Shown: positions 23,336 through 31,997, counted from the stretch's first letter. The stretch is DNA of 64,000 nucleotides from Chloracidobacterium sp. (GCA_016715795.1 JADJXP010000002.1:1240001-1304000); one strand, 5' to 3'. Numbers and translations: made by a program. The notes: generated by a model from the letters alone, not told the origin.

Positions 23336-25179
23336 TCGTGGCCACTCCTCTCAATTTGGACCATTTGACCATACTGTACCTCGCCGGCTTTAGTGATGTT
23401 GTACCAGAATTTTTGCATGTCCCAGGCGGCGGTGGGGCAGCGTTCGGCACAGAGGCCGCAGTGGAGACAGACGTCTTCGTCTTTGACCATGACGCGGCCG
23501 GTCTTGAGGCCGTCGGCGACGTAGATGTCCTGGGTGAGGTTGAGAGCCGGGACTTTGGTGCGTTGTCTCAGGTCTTGTTCGTCGCCATCGGCGGTGAACG
23601 TGATGCAGCTCGTCGGACAAATATCCACGCACGCGTCGCATTCGATGCATTTCGGGGCTTCGAAGACGGTCTGAGCGTCGCAGTTGAGGCAGCGTTTGGC
23701 TTCTTCGTAGCCAGCGAGCGGATCGAAGCCGAGCTCGACCTCCTGTTTGCGGTTGACGAGCGTCTTGGACTTCGGAGCTTGCGGCACGATGAGGCGGTCG
23801 TATTCGTCGATAGCGCTGTCGTAAGCCCATTCGTGGATGCCCATTTTCATCGAATGAAGATTGACGTGCGGCGGCGGACGGTTGGTGAGGAGGTTTTCGC
23901 CTTTGCAAAGAAGATCGATCGAGATCGCCGCCTGGTGCCCGTGAGCGACGGCCGTGATGACGTTCTCGGGGCCGAACGCTGCATCGCCGCCGAAAAATAC
24001 TTTCGGGTGCGTCGATTGGAAGGTAGTTTTGTCGACGACGGGCATTTCCCATTTGTCGAATTCGAGGCCGATATTGCGCTCGATCCAGGGGAATGCATTC
24101 TCTTGTCCGACGGCGATCAGAACATCGTCTGCCGGGAAAAATACCTCGGGCTCGCCTGTCGGGACGAGAGTCCGTTTGCCATTCTCGTCGTACCTGGCTT
24201 CAACCTTCTCGAAGGTCATCCCGACAAGGCGAGGAGTGCGGACACTCTTGTCCGCACTCCGTTCGACAACGAAGCTTTTCGGGACGTGGTTATCGATGAT
24301 CGGGATGTCTTCGTGCTGGGCATCTTCTATTTCCCACGGAGAGGCTTTCATAGTGGCGAACGGCGAACGGACGATGACTTTCACGTCTTCGCCGCCGAGA
24401 CGACGAGCCGTGCGGCAGCAGTCCATCGCGGTATTTCCGCCGCCGAGGACGATCACGGTCTTGCCGATCTTGTCGGTGTGTTCGAATGCAACCGAGCCGA
24501 GCCAGTTAATGCCGATGTGGATATTCGACGCGCCTTCCTGACGACCGGGAAGGTCTGGCAGATCACGGCCGCGGGGCGCACCCGTTCCCACAAAGACCGC
24601 GTCGTAATCCTGATCAAGGATCTCCTTTAGGCTTGACACATATTGTTTAAAGTGTGTGTGAATACCGAGTCGTAAGATGTAATCAACCTCTTCTTCGAGC
24701 ACCGATTCAGGCAGACGAAAAGCCGGAATTTGCGAACGCATAAAGCCACCGCCTTTCAGATTCTCGTCGTAGAGGTGAATTTCGTAACCAAGCGGAGCCA
24801 GATCGCGCGCAACGGTCAGTGACGCGGGGCCGGCTCCGATCAGAGCGACCCTTTTGCCATTCGGCTTGAACGGCCCGTGCGGCATGTATGGGAGCGCGTC
24901 ATCACGATTGTCGGCGGCGACGCGTTTTAGACGGCAGATCGCGACCGGTTCTTCGTCTATGCGGCCGCGGCGGCATGCCGGCTCGCACGGGCGGTCGCAG
25001 GTTCGCCCCAAGATTCCCGGGAACAGGTTCGAGTCCCAGTTGATCATGTACGCCTCGGTATATTTGCCCTCGGCGATCAGCCGGATGTATTCCGGAACCG
25101 GCGTATGTGCCGGGCACGCATACTGACAGTCAACAACTTTGTGGAAGTATTCGGCATCGGCAATGTCGGTGGGCTTCAC
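23332..25179 (-). CDS. FAD-dependent oxidoreductase of GltD type with C-terminal 2[4Fe-4S] ferredoxin domain
   Basis: 615 residues from a GTG at 25179 with AAAAGGA eight bases upstream. The N-terminal Cys-rich helical domain (CQYACPAHTPVPEY, CDRPCEPACRRG) and two dinucleotide folds (VALIGAGPASLTVARDLAPL for FAD, VIVLGGGNTAMDCCRTA for NAD(P)H) match the glutamate synthase small-subunit family. FFGGDAAFGP closes the FAD site. A C-terminal ferredoxin domain has CIECDACVDICP and CLHCGLCAERCP. No glutamate synthase large subunit or 2-oxoacid oxidoreductase is adjacent, so the electron partner is unknown. A perfect 28-bp palindrome lies in frame at 24233-24260. Confidence 0.88.
   Translation of the reverse strand: MKPTDIADAEYFHKVVDCQYACPAHTPVPEYIRLIAEGKYTEAYMINWDSNLFPGILGRTCDRPCEPACRRGRIDEEPVAICRLKRVAADNRDDALPYMPHGPFKPNGKRVALIGAGPASLTVARDLAPLGYEIHLYDENLKGGGFMRSQIPAFRLPESVLEEEVDYILRLGIHTHFKQYVSSLKEILDQDYDAVFVGTGAPRGRDLPDLPGRQEGASNIHIGINWLGSVAFEHTDKIGKTVIVLGGGNTAMDCCRTARRLGGEDVKVIVRSPFATMKASPWEIEDAQHEDIPIIDNHVPKSFVVERSADKSVRTPRLVGMTFEKVEARYDENGKRTLVPTGEPEVFFPADDVLIAVGQENAFPWIERNIGLEFDKWEMPVVDKTTFQSTHPKVFFGGDAAFGPENVITAVAHGHQAAISIDLLCKGENLLTNRPPPHVNLHSMKMGIHEWAYDSAIDEYDRLIVPQAPKSKTLVNRKQEVELGFDPLAGYEEAKRCLNCDAQTVFEAPKCIECDACVDICPTSCITFTADGDEQDLRQRTKVPALNLTQDIYVADGLKTGRVMVKDEDVCLHCGLCAERCPTAAWDMQKFWYNITKAGEVQYGQMVQIERSGHE
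24233..24260. repeat. Perfect 28-bp palindrome inside the oxidoreductase coding sequence
   Basis: GGAGTGCGGACA (24233-24244), the loop CTCT, and TGTCCGCACTCC (24249-24260) form a 12-bp perfect stem. It encodes the residues RSADKSVRTP, between the PKSFVVE strand and RLVGM. It looks like a dispersed REP-type palindrome inserted in frame in a surface loop. Confidence 0.8.
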
Positions 25180-25301
25180 AAGAAAAATTCCTTTTGGTGA
25201 ATAATTTTACTGGTAAGGCAATGATAAATGAACCTGTTATCCAAGGCCAACATAAGTTATTATGAATTGCCGCAGTCGATATGTGGCTTCCCTTCACTTA
25301 A

Positions 25302-26144
25302 ATGCCCGAAGTAATGATCTACGTCCTCGTGTTCGTAATTGGCGCGTGTATTGGTAGCTTCCTGAACGTCGTTATCTACCGCGTGCCAAACGAATTGTCG
25401 CTGTTTCCATCATCGAAATGCCCGGATTGCGGAGCGGCGATCAAGCCCTACCATAATGTGCCGATCCTCGGCTGGCTGATGCTCGGCGGCAAGTGTGCGA
25501 CCTGTAAGGTGCCGATCGCGTGGCGTTATCCGGCGGTCGAACTGTTAACGGCATCGGTCTTTTGTCTTGTCTATTGGCAGGTCGGACTGACGATATATCT
25601 GCCTGTCGCATTAGCGTTTACGGCGGCGATGATCTCGCTTGTTTTCATCGACGCCGAGCACATGATCCTTCCTAATGTGATCACGTATCCAATGTTCGTC
25701 ATCGCGTTGCTCGTGAGGCTCGCGTTGCCTTTAGCCTTTGGCTATACCTTCTCCGACACACAGTATGCGCCGATCAACAGTCTTCAGACGTGGCCTGCAT
25801 GGGCCGTTAGCCTCGCCGGCGCGTTGTTCGGTGCGATGGTAGGCGGCGGTTCGCTATGGCTTGTAGGAGCGATCTGGAAAGCCTTGCGCGGAGTTGATGC
25901 GATGGGCCTCGGCGATGTAAAGCTCCTCTTTGCGGTTGGGGCCCTGCTTGGGTGGCGATTGACGTTGCTGACGATCTTTCTGGGCGCGTTCACCGGGGCG
26001 TTAGCGGGAATCGTCGTCGTCCTCAGGCAGAAAGATCGCGATCTTCAAACGCAGATACCGTTTGGCATCTTTCTCGGCATCGGCTCGATCGCAGCGATGC
26101 TTTTTGGCGAGCAGATCATTCAGTGGTATCTGGGCCGTTTCTAG
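25302..26144 (+). CDS. pilD: Type IV prepilin peptidase / N-methyltransferase
   Basis: 280 residues. This inner-membrane aspartyl protease cleaves and N-methylates type IV pilin and pseudopilin precursors. The N-terminal methyltransferase part has ACIGSFLNVVIYRVP and a four-Cys cluster (CPDCGAAI, CATCKVPI), followed by WRYPAVELLTA. The two catalytic aspartates lie in FIDAEHMILPN and GLGDVKLL. About seven or eight hydrophobic helices are visible. No other pilus gene is near. The ATG at 25314 is an alternative start, as neither has a clear Shine-Dalgarno sequence. It overlaps the convergent zinc-ribbon gene by four bases. Confidence 0.93.
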   Translation: MPEVMIYVLVFVIGACIGSFLNVVIYRVPNELSLFPSSKCPDCGAAIKPYHNVPILGWLMLGGKCATCKVPIAWRYPAVELLTASVFCLVYWQVGLTIYLPVALAFTAAMISLVFIDAEHMILPNVITYPMFVIALLVRLALPLAFGYTFSDTQYAPINSLQTWPAWAVSLAGALFGAMVGGGSLWLVGAIWKALRGVDAMGLGDVKLLFAVGALLGWRLTLLTIFLGAFTGALAGIVVVLRQKDRDLQTQIPFGIFLGIGSIAAMLFGEQIIQWYLGRF

Positions 26145-26410
26145 CAGCCGGTTAATGGTGAACATTCGCGATCGCACCGAAACGTGCCGCTGCTGAGCCT
26201 AACCGCCTTCGATTCCGGAATGCGAATACCGCACCGGGCGCATTCGACGAGCCTTCCCGCTGAACGTTCTGCATCGGTCACCGGCCGACGGGGGCCTTCT
26301 TTCAGTGCCCTCGCAAACCCGATCATGCCAACGATCTGCTTACGATACTTTACAGCGGTGAGTGCCAACAGGACCCCGAGAATCGCGAGAATGAATAAGG
26401 CCTCGCGCAT
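26141..26410 (-). CDS. Small membrane-anchored zinc-ribbon protein (PP0621-like)
   Basis: 89 residues. One N-terminal membrane helix (EALFILAILGVLLALTAVKY) and a C-terminal pattern CARCGIRIPESKAVRL then CDRECS, which resembles a zinc ribbon. This layout matches the PP0621 family of unknown function. Its ATG directly abuts the stop of the upstream TPR gene (26411), so the two share a transcript. Confidence 0.6.
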   Translation of the reverse strand: MREALFILAILGVLLALTAVKYRKQIVGMIGFARALKEGPRRPVTDAERSAGRLVECARCGIRIPESKAVRLSSGTFRCDRECSPLTGC

Positions 26411-27151
26411 CTAACGAGCCAAGCCGCCCTTTGCGTCAGCGATCAATGATGTCAGGTCCGCGATCGCAGGATTGGAAGGATTGATCTCGCGGATCCTTGC
26501 GAGGATGCGTTCGGCGTCCGTGAGCTTATTCTGCTTGACATAGACCTCAACGAGGAACTGCATCGAGCGATCATGTTTCGGATTGGTGTCGGCGACCTTC
26601 TGCAATTCGGTGGCCGCCTTAGTGAGGTCAGGTGTCGGCTGAACGAAGTAGGATATTCCTAGATCAGCACGGACGTCGGGATCGTCGGGCCGAATCACTA
26701 GGGCTTTTTGATAGATGTCGCGTGCTGTCTCAAAGCCCTTCTGATCACGCTTGGCAAATCCTACATCAAAGTGGGCGTGGCCAAGCGCGACCAACACGTC
26801 GAAATCCTTAGGATCAATTGCGTTAGCCCGCGTGAGGATGCGTAGCGATTGCTCAAGCACGCCGAGGTCCTGCTTCATGGCACCGTAGCGATAAAGACCA
26901 ACGCCAAGACTCTTTTGGAAGGCAAAGTTATCGGGATTGGCGTCCGCCTCGGCTACCTTTGCCCGGATCTCCTCGGGGCTAAGGCTTTCGCTGTTCCCCT
27001 GACCGGCTGAGTTTGAATTCCCTGCAGGGCGAGCGGAGCCTGAGCGCATTGCGTTCATTTCCGACCGGTTCATGTTATTGGCAAGCAAAAAGCCGCCAAT
27101 AAAGCCCGCAAGCAATGCGATGGCGGCAATTAGAACGGTATTCTTATCCAT
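26411..27151 (-). CDS. Membrane-anchored TPR protein
   Basis: 246 residues. An N-terminal transmembrane helix (NTVLIAAIALLAGFIGGFLL) is followed by a Ser/Asn/Gly-rich linker (to about residue 55) and three to four TPR units (about 70-240), with GVGLYRYGAMKQ, ALGHAHFDVGFAKRD, DIYQKALVIRPDDPDVRADL and VEVYVKQNKLTDAERILARI. This resembles NrfG/CcmH-type scaffolds, but no cytochrome maturation genes are near. It is co-transcribed with the small zinc-ribbon gene and possibly with the RHH gene seven bases upstream. Confidence 0.75.
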   Translation of the reverse strand: MDKNTVLIAAIALLAGFIGGFLLANNMNRSEMNAMRSGSARPAGNSNSAGQGNSESLSPEEIRAKVAEADANPDNFAFQKSLGVGLYRYGAMKQDLGVLEQSLRILTRANAIDPKDFDVLVALGHAHFDVGFAKRDQKGFETARDIYQKALVIRPDDPDVRADLGISYFVQPTPDLTKAATELQKVADTNPKHDRSMQFLVEVYVKQNKLTDAERILARIREINPSNPAIADLTSLIADAKGGLAR

Positions 27152-27157
27152 TGGGCG

Positions 27158-27427
27158 CTACTTCTTCTTACCCTCAGGTGCAATATATGGCAGGTCTTCG
27201 GCGCGACGCCGGGTGGGCGGGTCAGTCGCGCGACGACGTGGTACGGCGGTAGTTCCACGACGATCAACGCTGCCGGCCGGCAGGCCCTTGCCGTGGACGG
27301 CCTCGATCAGAATACGGGTGATCTCTTGTGAAAGCGTGCGATGCTCCAGCGCAGCGCGGCGGCGAAGCGATTCCTTCAACTCGTTCGGCACGTATGCGCC
27401 GATAAAAACACCTTTACGGTTAGCCAT
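27158..27427 (-). CDS. Ribbon-helix-helix (Arc/MetJ type) DNA-binding protein
   Basis: 89 residues. The first ~47 form an RHH domain: a strand (KGVFIGAYVPNEL), then helices with SLRRRAALEHRTLSQEITRIL. The remaining 40 residues are a Pro/Arg-rich basic tail. RHH proteins bind DNA as dimers and often act as antitoxins or autorepressors, but no toxin gene is adjacent. AGGAGAG lies 12 bases upstream of the ATG. The gene begins 59 bases after the 3' end of the RNase P RNA gene and could be read through from it. Confidence 0.75.
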   Translation of the reverse strand: MANRKGVFIGAYVPNELKESLRRRAALEHRTLSQEITRILIEAVHGKGLPAGSVDRRGTTAVPRRRATDPPTRRRAEDLPYIAPEGKKK

Positions 27428-27485
27428 AGTGGTGATAACTCTCCTAGATTTGGGTGGCCCGAGCGCAAATTCGCCGTTGCAAGAT

Positions 27486-27855
27486 GAAGCGCGTCGATAA
27501 GCCGAATTCTGTCACTGCATATCGCAGCGGCGGTCATTCATCTGGGCCGTGCGTTACCGCATGGCTCGAGCAGCCTACCCGGAAACGCCGCCTGTTGAGG
27601 CATCGAACGGGCCGTCCGATAGCGTTTCCCTATTTGGCCTTGCACCGCGAGGAGTTTGCCTGGCCGCGCCTGTTACCAACCGCGCCGGTGGGCTCTTACC
27701 CCACCGTTTCACCCATCACCCGTTGCCGGGCTGGACTATTCTCTGTTGCACTTGTCGTCACCCCTTGCGAGGTGCCCGGACGTTATCCGGCTCGCCGCCC
27801 TGTGGTGTTCGGACTTTCCTCTGTCCTTTCGAACAGCGACCGCCCGACGCGCTTC
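27486..27855 (-). ncRNA. rnpB: RNase P RNA (bacterial class A)
   Basis: The minus strand has the universal RNase P RNA core: GAGGAAAGTCCGAACACC near the 5' side, AGAATAGTCCAGCCC-like J/P segments, GGTGAAACGGTGGGGTAAGA in the middle, and ACAGAATTCGGCTTAT at the 3' side. The ends were set from helix P1: GAAGCGCGTCG at one end pairs perfectly with CGACGCGCTTC at the other. The length is about 370 nt. It is the catalytic RNA that trims tRNA 5' leaders. Several short open frames across it are accidental. Confidence 0.95.
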
Positions 27856-27871
27856 ACTGCAAGGCTTGGCA

Positions 27872-27877
27872 ATTATA
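27872..27877 (-). promoter_or_regulatory. -10 element of the RNase P RNA promoter
   Basis: A perfect TATAAT on the minus strand, placed so that transcription would begin about 10 bases before helix P1. The -35 hexamer (TTTTAA at 17-base spacing) is weak. Confidence 0.55.
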
Positions 27878-27921
27878 GCAAAGATTGTTGAACATTAAAA
27901 TCACGTGTTGCCAATTCCTTT

Positions 27922-28878
27922 CTAAGGACCGATCTCGACCACATCGCCGCTTCTCAACTGAGGGTCTGTCGCCTTACCGTCGCGTATTGCACGAAGATCG
28001 AACTTAAACAGCGACAGGACACCGCGGTCATCCTTGCGCCGGATCAACGCCCTCTTCTGGCTGCCTTTGGTGCCTCCCGCGGCTGCAATAGCCTGATAGA
28101 GCGTTTGGCCAGGTGTGAGTTCCTTCTGGCCGGCGTTGAGGACCTGTCCGGTGATGAAATATAGGACCCGGCTCTCCGGTGGGCGCTGGATAAATTCGAC
28201 TGAGTTCCCGGGATAGATCAAGACGTCGTCCGTGAGCTTTTCCTTTAGCAAAAAGCTTTCAGGCTTCAGCAGCGGCGCCCTCGTGATGACCACTTGGCCC
28301 GCGCCTGGTTGGACACCCGCTTCGGCGGCGATGACGAAGAGCGGGATGGCCTCGCGCTGCAGGTTCTTTTCGCCCGGATGGTCAACCATGCCCGACACTG
28401 TGATCTTGTGGCTGCCGTATTCGCGGACACTTACCCTGACCTCGGGATCAGGAAATAATGAGATCCGGCTCGCAAGCTCACGAGCGATGGACGCGGGCGA
28501 CTTGTCGGCGACGATCACCTCGCCGCCGGCCAGTTGATAATCGATGGCCCCATTCGGCCGGACCGTATAATAGCCGTGGCCCTGCGAGACGTTTGCAAGC
28601 TCGATCAGCAAAACGTCGCCGAGACCGACCTTGTAAAGCTCTGTCAGGGGAACGGGACGCTCGACCACGGGTTCGACAACGTGCCGAGGCGGACCTGCGG
28701 CCGAGCTCACCGGCACGATCGCCACGGTCTCTGCCGGTGCTATCTCGACAGTCTTCGATCGGCCGTCCGGGCTCGGTGAATACGGATTGTTCCGATTCCG
28801 TGCAGATGCGATCTGAGCGTTGGCAACGCCGGCCAACATGACAAGAATTAGAGGCACTCTGAGATCGACCTTGCGCAT
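27922..28878 (-). CDS. Polysaccharide export protein (Wza-like, SLBB domains)
   Basis: 318 residues from the ATG at 28878, which has GAGGG five bases upstream and begins a signal peptide (MRKVDLRVPLILVMLAGVAN, cleavage after AQA-like sequence). The Poly_export domain (about 75-160) has YKVGLGDVLLIELANVSQ and YYTVRPNGAIDYQLAGGEV. Two SLBB segments follow (HKITVSGMVDHPGEKNLQ, VLYFITGQVLNAGQKELTPG). Such proteins form the outer-membrane export channel or its periplasmic collar for exopolysaccharide. There is no Cys for lipidation and no polymerase or glycosyltransferase gene nearby. Confidence 0.85.
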   Translation of the reverse strand: MRKVDLRVPLILVMLAGVANAQIASARNRNNPYSPSPDGRSKTVEIAPAETVAIVPVSSAAGPPRHVVEPVVERPVPLTELYKVGLGDVLLIELANVSQGHGYYTVRPNGAIDYQLAGGEVIVADKSPASIARELASRISLFPDPEVRVSVREYGSHKITVSGMVDHPGEKNLQREAIPLFVIAAEAGVQPGAGQVVITRAPLLKPESFLLKEKLTDDVLIYPGNSVEFIQRPPESRVLYFITGQVLNAGQKELTPGQTLYQAIAAAGGTKGSQKRALIRRKDDRGVLSLFKFDLRAIRDGKATDPQLRSGDVVEIGP

Positions 28879-28989
28879 TGCTACCCTCTGTGAACAGAAA
28901 TTGCACAGCGGGCTGTGGGCACACATCCCGCCTGACAAATAAAATTCACAAAGGCGGCCAATTTCTAGCCTTTTGTTGTCAAAGATCAG

Positions 28990-29874
28990 CTAACTTCCAA
29001 AACTAAAGCTGCTGCCGCCGCCTTGCGATGGGAAAAATGGCTTCAGTAATCCTGCGAAGGCCGCCAGATTACGGGTCTGGATGAGTATCTCGCCGGGCCC
29101 GGTAAATTCGGCTACCATTCCCTCTCCGCTGAGCAGACTTCGGAGATAACCGCTCTTTGCGGCCTTTCGGATGCTGTATTGCATCTGGCCTTCCCACGCA
29201 ACAAGGTGGCCAGTATCGATAACATACTGCTCGCCCGGACGCAGCACTCGGCGGTGAATGGCACCGAAAGAAGAAACGAGCAGTAGGCCGGCACCCGAGA
29301 CTTGAAGGAGAAAGAGGCCTTCACCGCCAAAGAAAGATTTCGCTCCGCCAAACTTTGTATCGACAACAAGGGAGGTGTCGCCTGCGAGATAAGAACTCGA
29401 CTGGACCATGAACGTCTGGTTCTGCATCTCGATCCCTGCGACATCGCCGGGAGCTCCCGGTGCGAACGTGACCTCTCCGGGGCCGCCTCGAGCGGTAAAT
29501 GTTGAAACAAACGCAGATTCTCCGCCAACGGCACGTTTTAGTGCACCGAAGACGCCGCCCTTCATTTCCGAGTGGAGATCGACGTTTGCCGACATTGAGA
29601 CCATCGCTCCTGCCTCGGCGGCGATCGTTTGCTCCGGCTGGAGCGAGACAACCGCGAGAGCAAAGGCTCCCTGATGCTCGATCTGCCATGTGTAGCCGCG
29701 CCCTTGACCTCGCCCATCCGTGTCAAAGTGAAAAACGCCTCCGCCCGGATGAGAGGGCGAGGTTGGCGTGGCGGGCTGCTGCGCTTGTGCGAGCGGATCC
29801 GCAAGCGTGAAACCGCAAGACCCGCAGAACTTGGCCCCATCCATCAATTCGACCGTGCATTTTGGACAATTCAT
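28990..29874 (-). CDS. AIM24 family protein with N-terminal zinc ribbon
   Basis: 294 residues. The first 25 form a zinc ribbon (CPKCTVELMDGAKFCGSCGF). After a short Pro/Gln linker the TIGR00266/AIM24 domain (about 50-285) follows, with VSLQPEQTIAAEAGAMVSMS, LLLVSSFGAIHRRVL and YVIDTGHLVAWEG. The family forms beta-rich trimeric proteins of unknown function. GAGGAG lies seven bases before the ATG. It overlaps the upstream LOG gene by four bases (ATGA). Confidence 0.88.
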   Translation of the reverse strand: MNCPKCTVELMDGAKFCGSCGFTLADPLAQAQQPATPTSPSHPGGGVFHFDTDGRGQGRGYTWQIEHQGAFALAVVSLQPEQTIAAEAGAMVSMSANVDLHSEMKGGVFGALKRAVGGESAFVSTFTARGGPGEVTFAPGAPGDVAGIEMQNQTFMVQSSSYLAGDTSLVVDTKFGGAKSFFGGEGLFLLQVSGAGLLLVSSFGAIHRRVLRPGEQYVIDTGHLVAWEGQMQYSIRKAAKSGYLRSLLSGEGMVAEFTGPGEILIQTRNLAAFAGLLKPFFPSQGGGSSFSFGS

Positions 29875-30425
29875 ACAACTACTCCTCGAGATCTCTCCAT
29901 TACGATTTCAGCGGCTTGCTCGGGAGTCGCCGCAAAGTTCAGCATCGATGTTTCAGCGTCAGTGACGACCAGATACTTTTGCCACGCTGCGACGATCGGC
30001 GGCCAGCACTCGCCAAGAAGGACGAGCGGCCTGCGATCGAGAACACCGGTCATCAGCTTATTCCAAACGAGCGACACCTCCGTAACCGTTCCCATGCCGC
30101 CGCGGAGAGCGACGAAGCCGACCGAGCGCGTGATCAAATTCTGCAGTCTGTCGTAAAAATGATCCGAAGCCACCTTTTCAGTAAGAAAACGATTTGGTTC
30201 GTGCCGAAACTGATTCATTACCATTCCGAGTACACGGCCACCTTTTTCTCGCGCACCGCGCGACGCAGCCTCCATCACCCCGAGATAGCCGCCGGTACAG
30301 ATCGTAAATCCCGCCTCGGCAAGCCGGCCGCCGAGATCCTTGGCCTCAATATACTCCCTGCTCGTCTCAACACATTTTGAGCCACCAAATATCGTCACTA
30401 TTCGCCCGGCGTTAGCAGGTTCCAT
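29871..30425 (-). CDS. LOG/TIGR00725-like putative nucleotide-binding (Rossmann) protein
   Basis: 184 residues. The start VTIFGGSKCVET, the middle TGGYLGVMEAASRGAREKGG and the ALRGGMGTVTEVSLVWNK segment (corresponding to the PGGxGTxxE motif, here RGGMGTVTE) mark the LOG/lysine-decarboxylase-like family. Members with the full motif cleave nucleotide 5'-monophosphates to release cytokinin-like bases. The changed first residue and short length put this nearer to the TIGR00725 group, whose activity is unsettled. GGGAG lies nine bases before the ATG. It is translationally coupled to the AIM24 gene. Confidence 0.8.
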   Translation of the reverse strand: MEPANAGRIVTIFGGSKCVETSREYIEAKDLGGRLAEAGFTICTGGYLGVMEAASRGAREKGGRVLGMVMNQFRHEPNRFLTEKVASDHFYDRLQNLITRSVGFVALRGGMGTVTEVSLVWNKLMTGVLDRRPLVLLGECWPPIVAAWQKYLVVTDAETSMLNFAATPEQAAEIVMERSRGVVV

Positions 30426-30516
30426 TGATCATTTCTCCCATAAACGAATACTGATATTGAGCACGGCCCGGGACATCCTGTTGCGTCACCGCGTTATCAT
30501 GCCAACTCAGCCATCT

Positions 30517-31881
30517 CTAGCTCTTCACTCCGCCAGCCTCTTCCGGAGTAAGGTTTCCGGCGGCATGGATGGCTCGCGTCGTATCGGTAAAGAGCAGAAT
30601 CACGGTCCCGATAACGAAGAACACCATCAATCCGAGAATGGCATACCTGAAAGACCCTGTAGATGCGACAATGATAGCAAACATGAGCTGGCCCATCCAC
30701 GATGTGCCTTTTTCAGATATCTCGTAAAGGCCGAAGAAGGACGATTCCTTTCCCGGCGGGACCATTTGCGAAAAGAGCGACCGCGACATCGCCTGAGCTG
30801 CGCCCAAAACCATGCCGATACATGCGCCCATAACGTACGCCTGCGTCTTCGTCGCAAAGAACCCATAGGCATAGATGACGATTCCGCACCAGATCGCAAG
30901 CGACAAGATGATCGTTCGTTTTGCACCAAGATATCGGGCGATCCGTTCAAAGATGATTGCCCCGGCAAATGCGGAGATCTGGGCGACGATAAATATCTGG
31001 ATCAAAAAGGGCTTATCGAGGTCGCCAGCCCTCTGGTCGGGAGCGAAAAGCTCATTGGAAATAAAGACCGAAGACTGCAGAATGACCGTCTGTATACCGT
31101 CGTTGTAAAAGAGATACGCGATCAGGAACAGCATCGTATAGCGGAGGCCGCGAAGTTCCCGCAGCGTTGCCCGGAGCTCTGAGAAGCCTATTGTCACGAC
31201 GTTCTGTCCCTGCGGAATAGCCTTTGAGACCCCGCGCGACTTAAGCATAGCGAAAGATATGGCGGCGAAGATCCCCCACCAGAGGGCGGCACCAAAAAAG
31301 CAAAGCCGCACGGCGAGGCCGGTCGAAATACCCAGCGACTCGGCATTGCTGAGCAGGACGGCACTAAGAATGAGCACGAGAAAGCCGCTCAGGTAGCCAA
31401 GTCCGTATCCGTAACTTGAGACCTTGTCCCGATTATTCTCGGTCGTAATATCGATAAGGAAGGCGTTGTAGAATACGTTTGCAGCGGCAAAGGTCATCGT
31501 GCCAACGATAAAGAGGACGCTGCAGGCGATGTACGATTCCGTAACAAAGAACAATCCCGCCGCGGACAACACACCGATGTAGGAGAAAACGGCCATGAGC
31601 AGCTTTTTCAGGTTCGTGTAGTCGGCAATTGCCCCCAAGATCGGGAGGAAGAGGACCATGGAGACAACCGAGAGCGCCGTACAAAAGGCCGGCAGGCCCT
31701 TCGGTGTCACGCGAAAAAGGAAGAGATCAAGGATGGTGCCATCTTCACCAACCGCCGTTGCCGCGAGGTTCAAGAGATATGGCCCGATCAGAACTCCGAT
31801 GACAACGGTGAAAAATGCGGAATTGGCCCAGTCATAGAGCATCCATCCGAAGATCTCTTTGCGGTCGTTCTTTCCGGTCAT
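30517..31881 (-). CDS. MFS transporter, UMF1/Atg22-like
   Basis: 454 residues with about twelve hydrophobic helices. The N-terminal FGWMLYDWANSAFFTVVIG is the signature of the UMF1 branch of the major facilitator superfamily, related to the yeast vacuolar amino-acid effluxer Atg22. GLGYLSGFLVLI and GMVLGAAQAMSRSLFSQMVP are also typical. The substrate in bacteria is not known. It is monocistronic as far as can be seen, divergent from the nucleotidyltransferase gene at 31998. Confidence 0.85.
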   Translation of the reverse strand: MTGKNDRKEIFGWMLYDWANSAFFTVVIGVLIGPYLLNLAATAVGEDGTILDLFLFRVTPKGLPAFCTALSVVSMVLFLPILGAIADYTNLKKLLMAVFSYIGVLSAAGLFFVTESYIACSVLFIVGTMTFAAANVFYNAFLIDITTENNRDKVSSYGYGLGYLSGFLVLILSAVLLSNAESLGISTGLAVRLCFFGAALWWGIFAAISFAMLKSRGVSKAIPQGQNVVTIGFSELRATLRELRGLRYTMLFLIAYLFYNDGIQTVILQSSVFISNELFAPDQRAGDLDKPFLIQIFIVAQISAFAGAIIFERIARYLGAKRTIILSLAIWCGIVIYAYGFFATKTQAYVMGACIGMVLGAAQAMSRSLFSQMVPPGKESSFFGLYEISEKGTSWMGQLMFAIIVASTGSFRYAILGLMVFFVIGTVILLFTDTTRAIHAAGNLTPEEAGGVKS

Positions 31882-31997
31882 GTATGCTCTTGCAGCGGAA
31901 TTACTTGTTCACAATAAAGCAGATAGAGAGAATTGTCTAACGCGATATCATTCCATATCATCTAGCATTGGGCACCGCCGCCCTGTTGAATCTAATT

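Noticed and set aside
23314..24630. Long plus-strand open frame (438 codons)
   Set aside because: It is antisense to the oxidoreductase gene, whose motifs are unmistakable; the frame is an artefact of GC-biased codon use.
27454..27898. Three overlapping plus-strand open frames
   Set aside because: They are antisense to the RNase P RNA gene and its promoter and are not protein-like.
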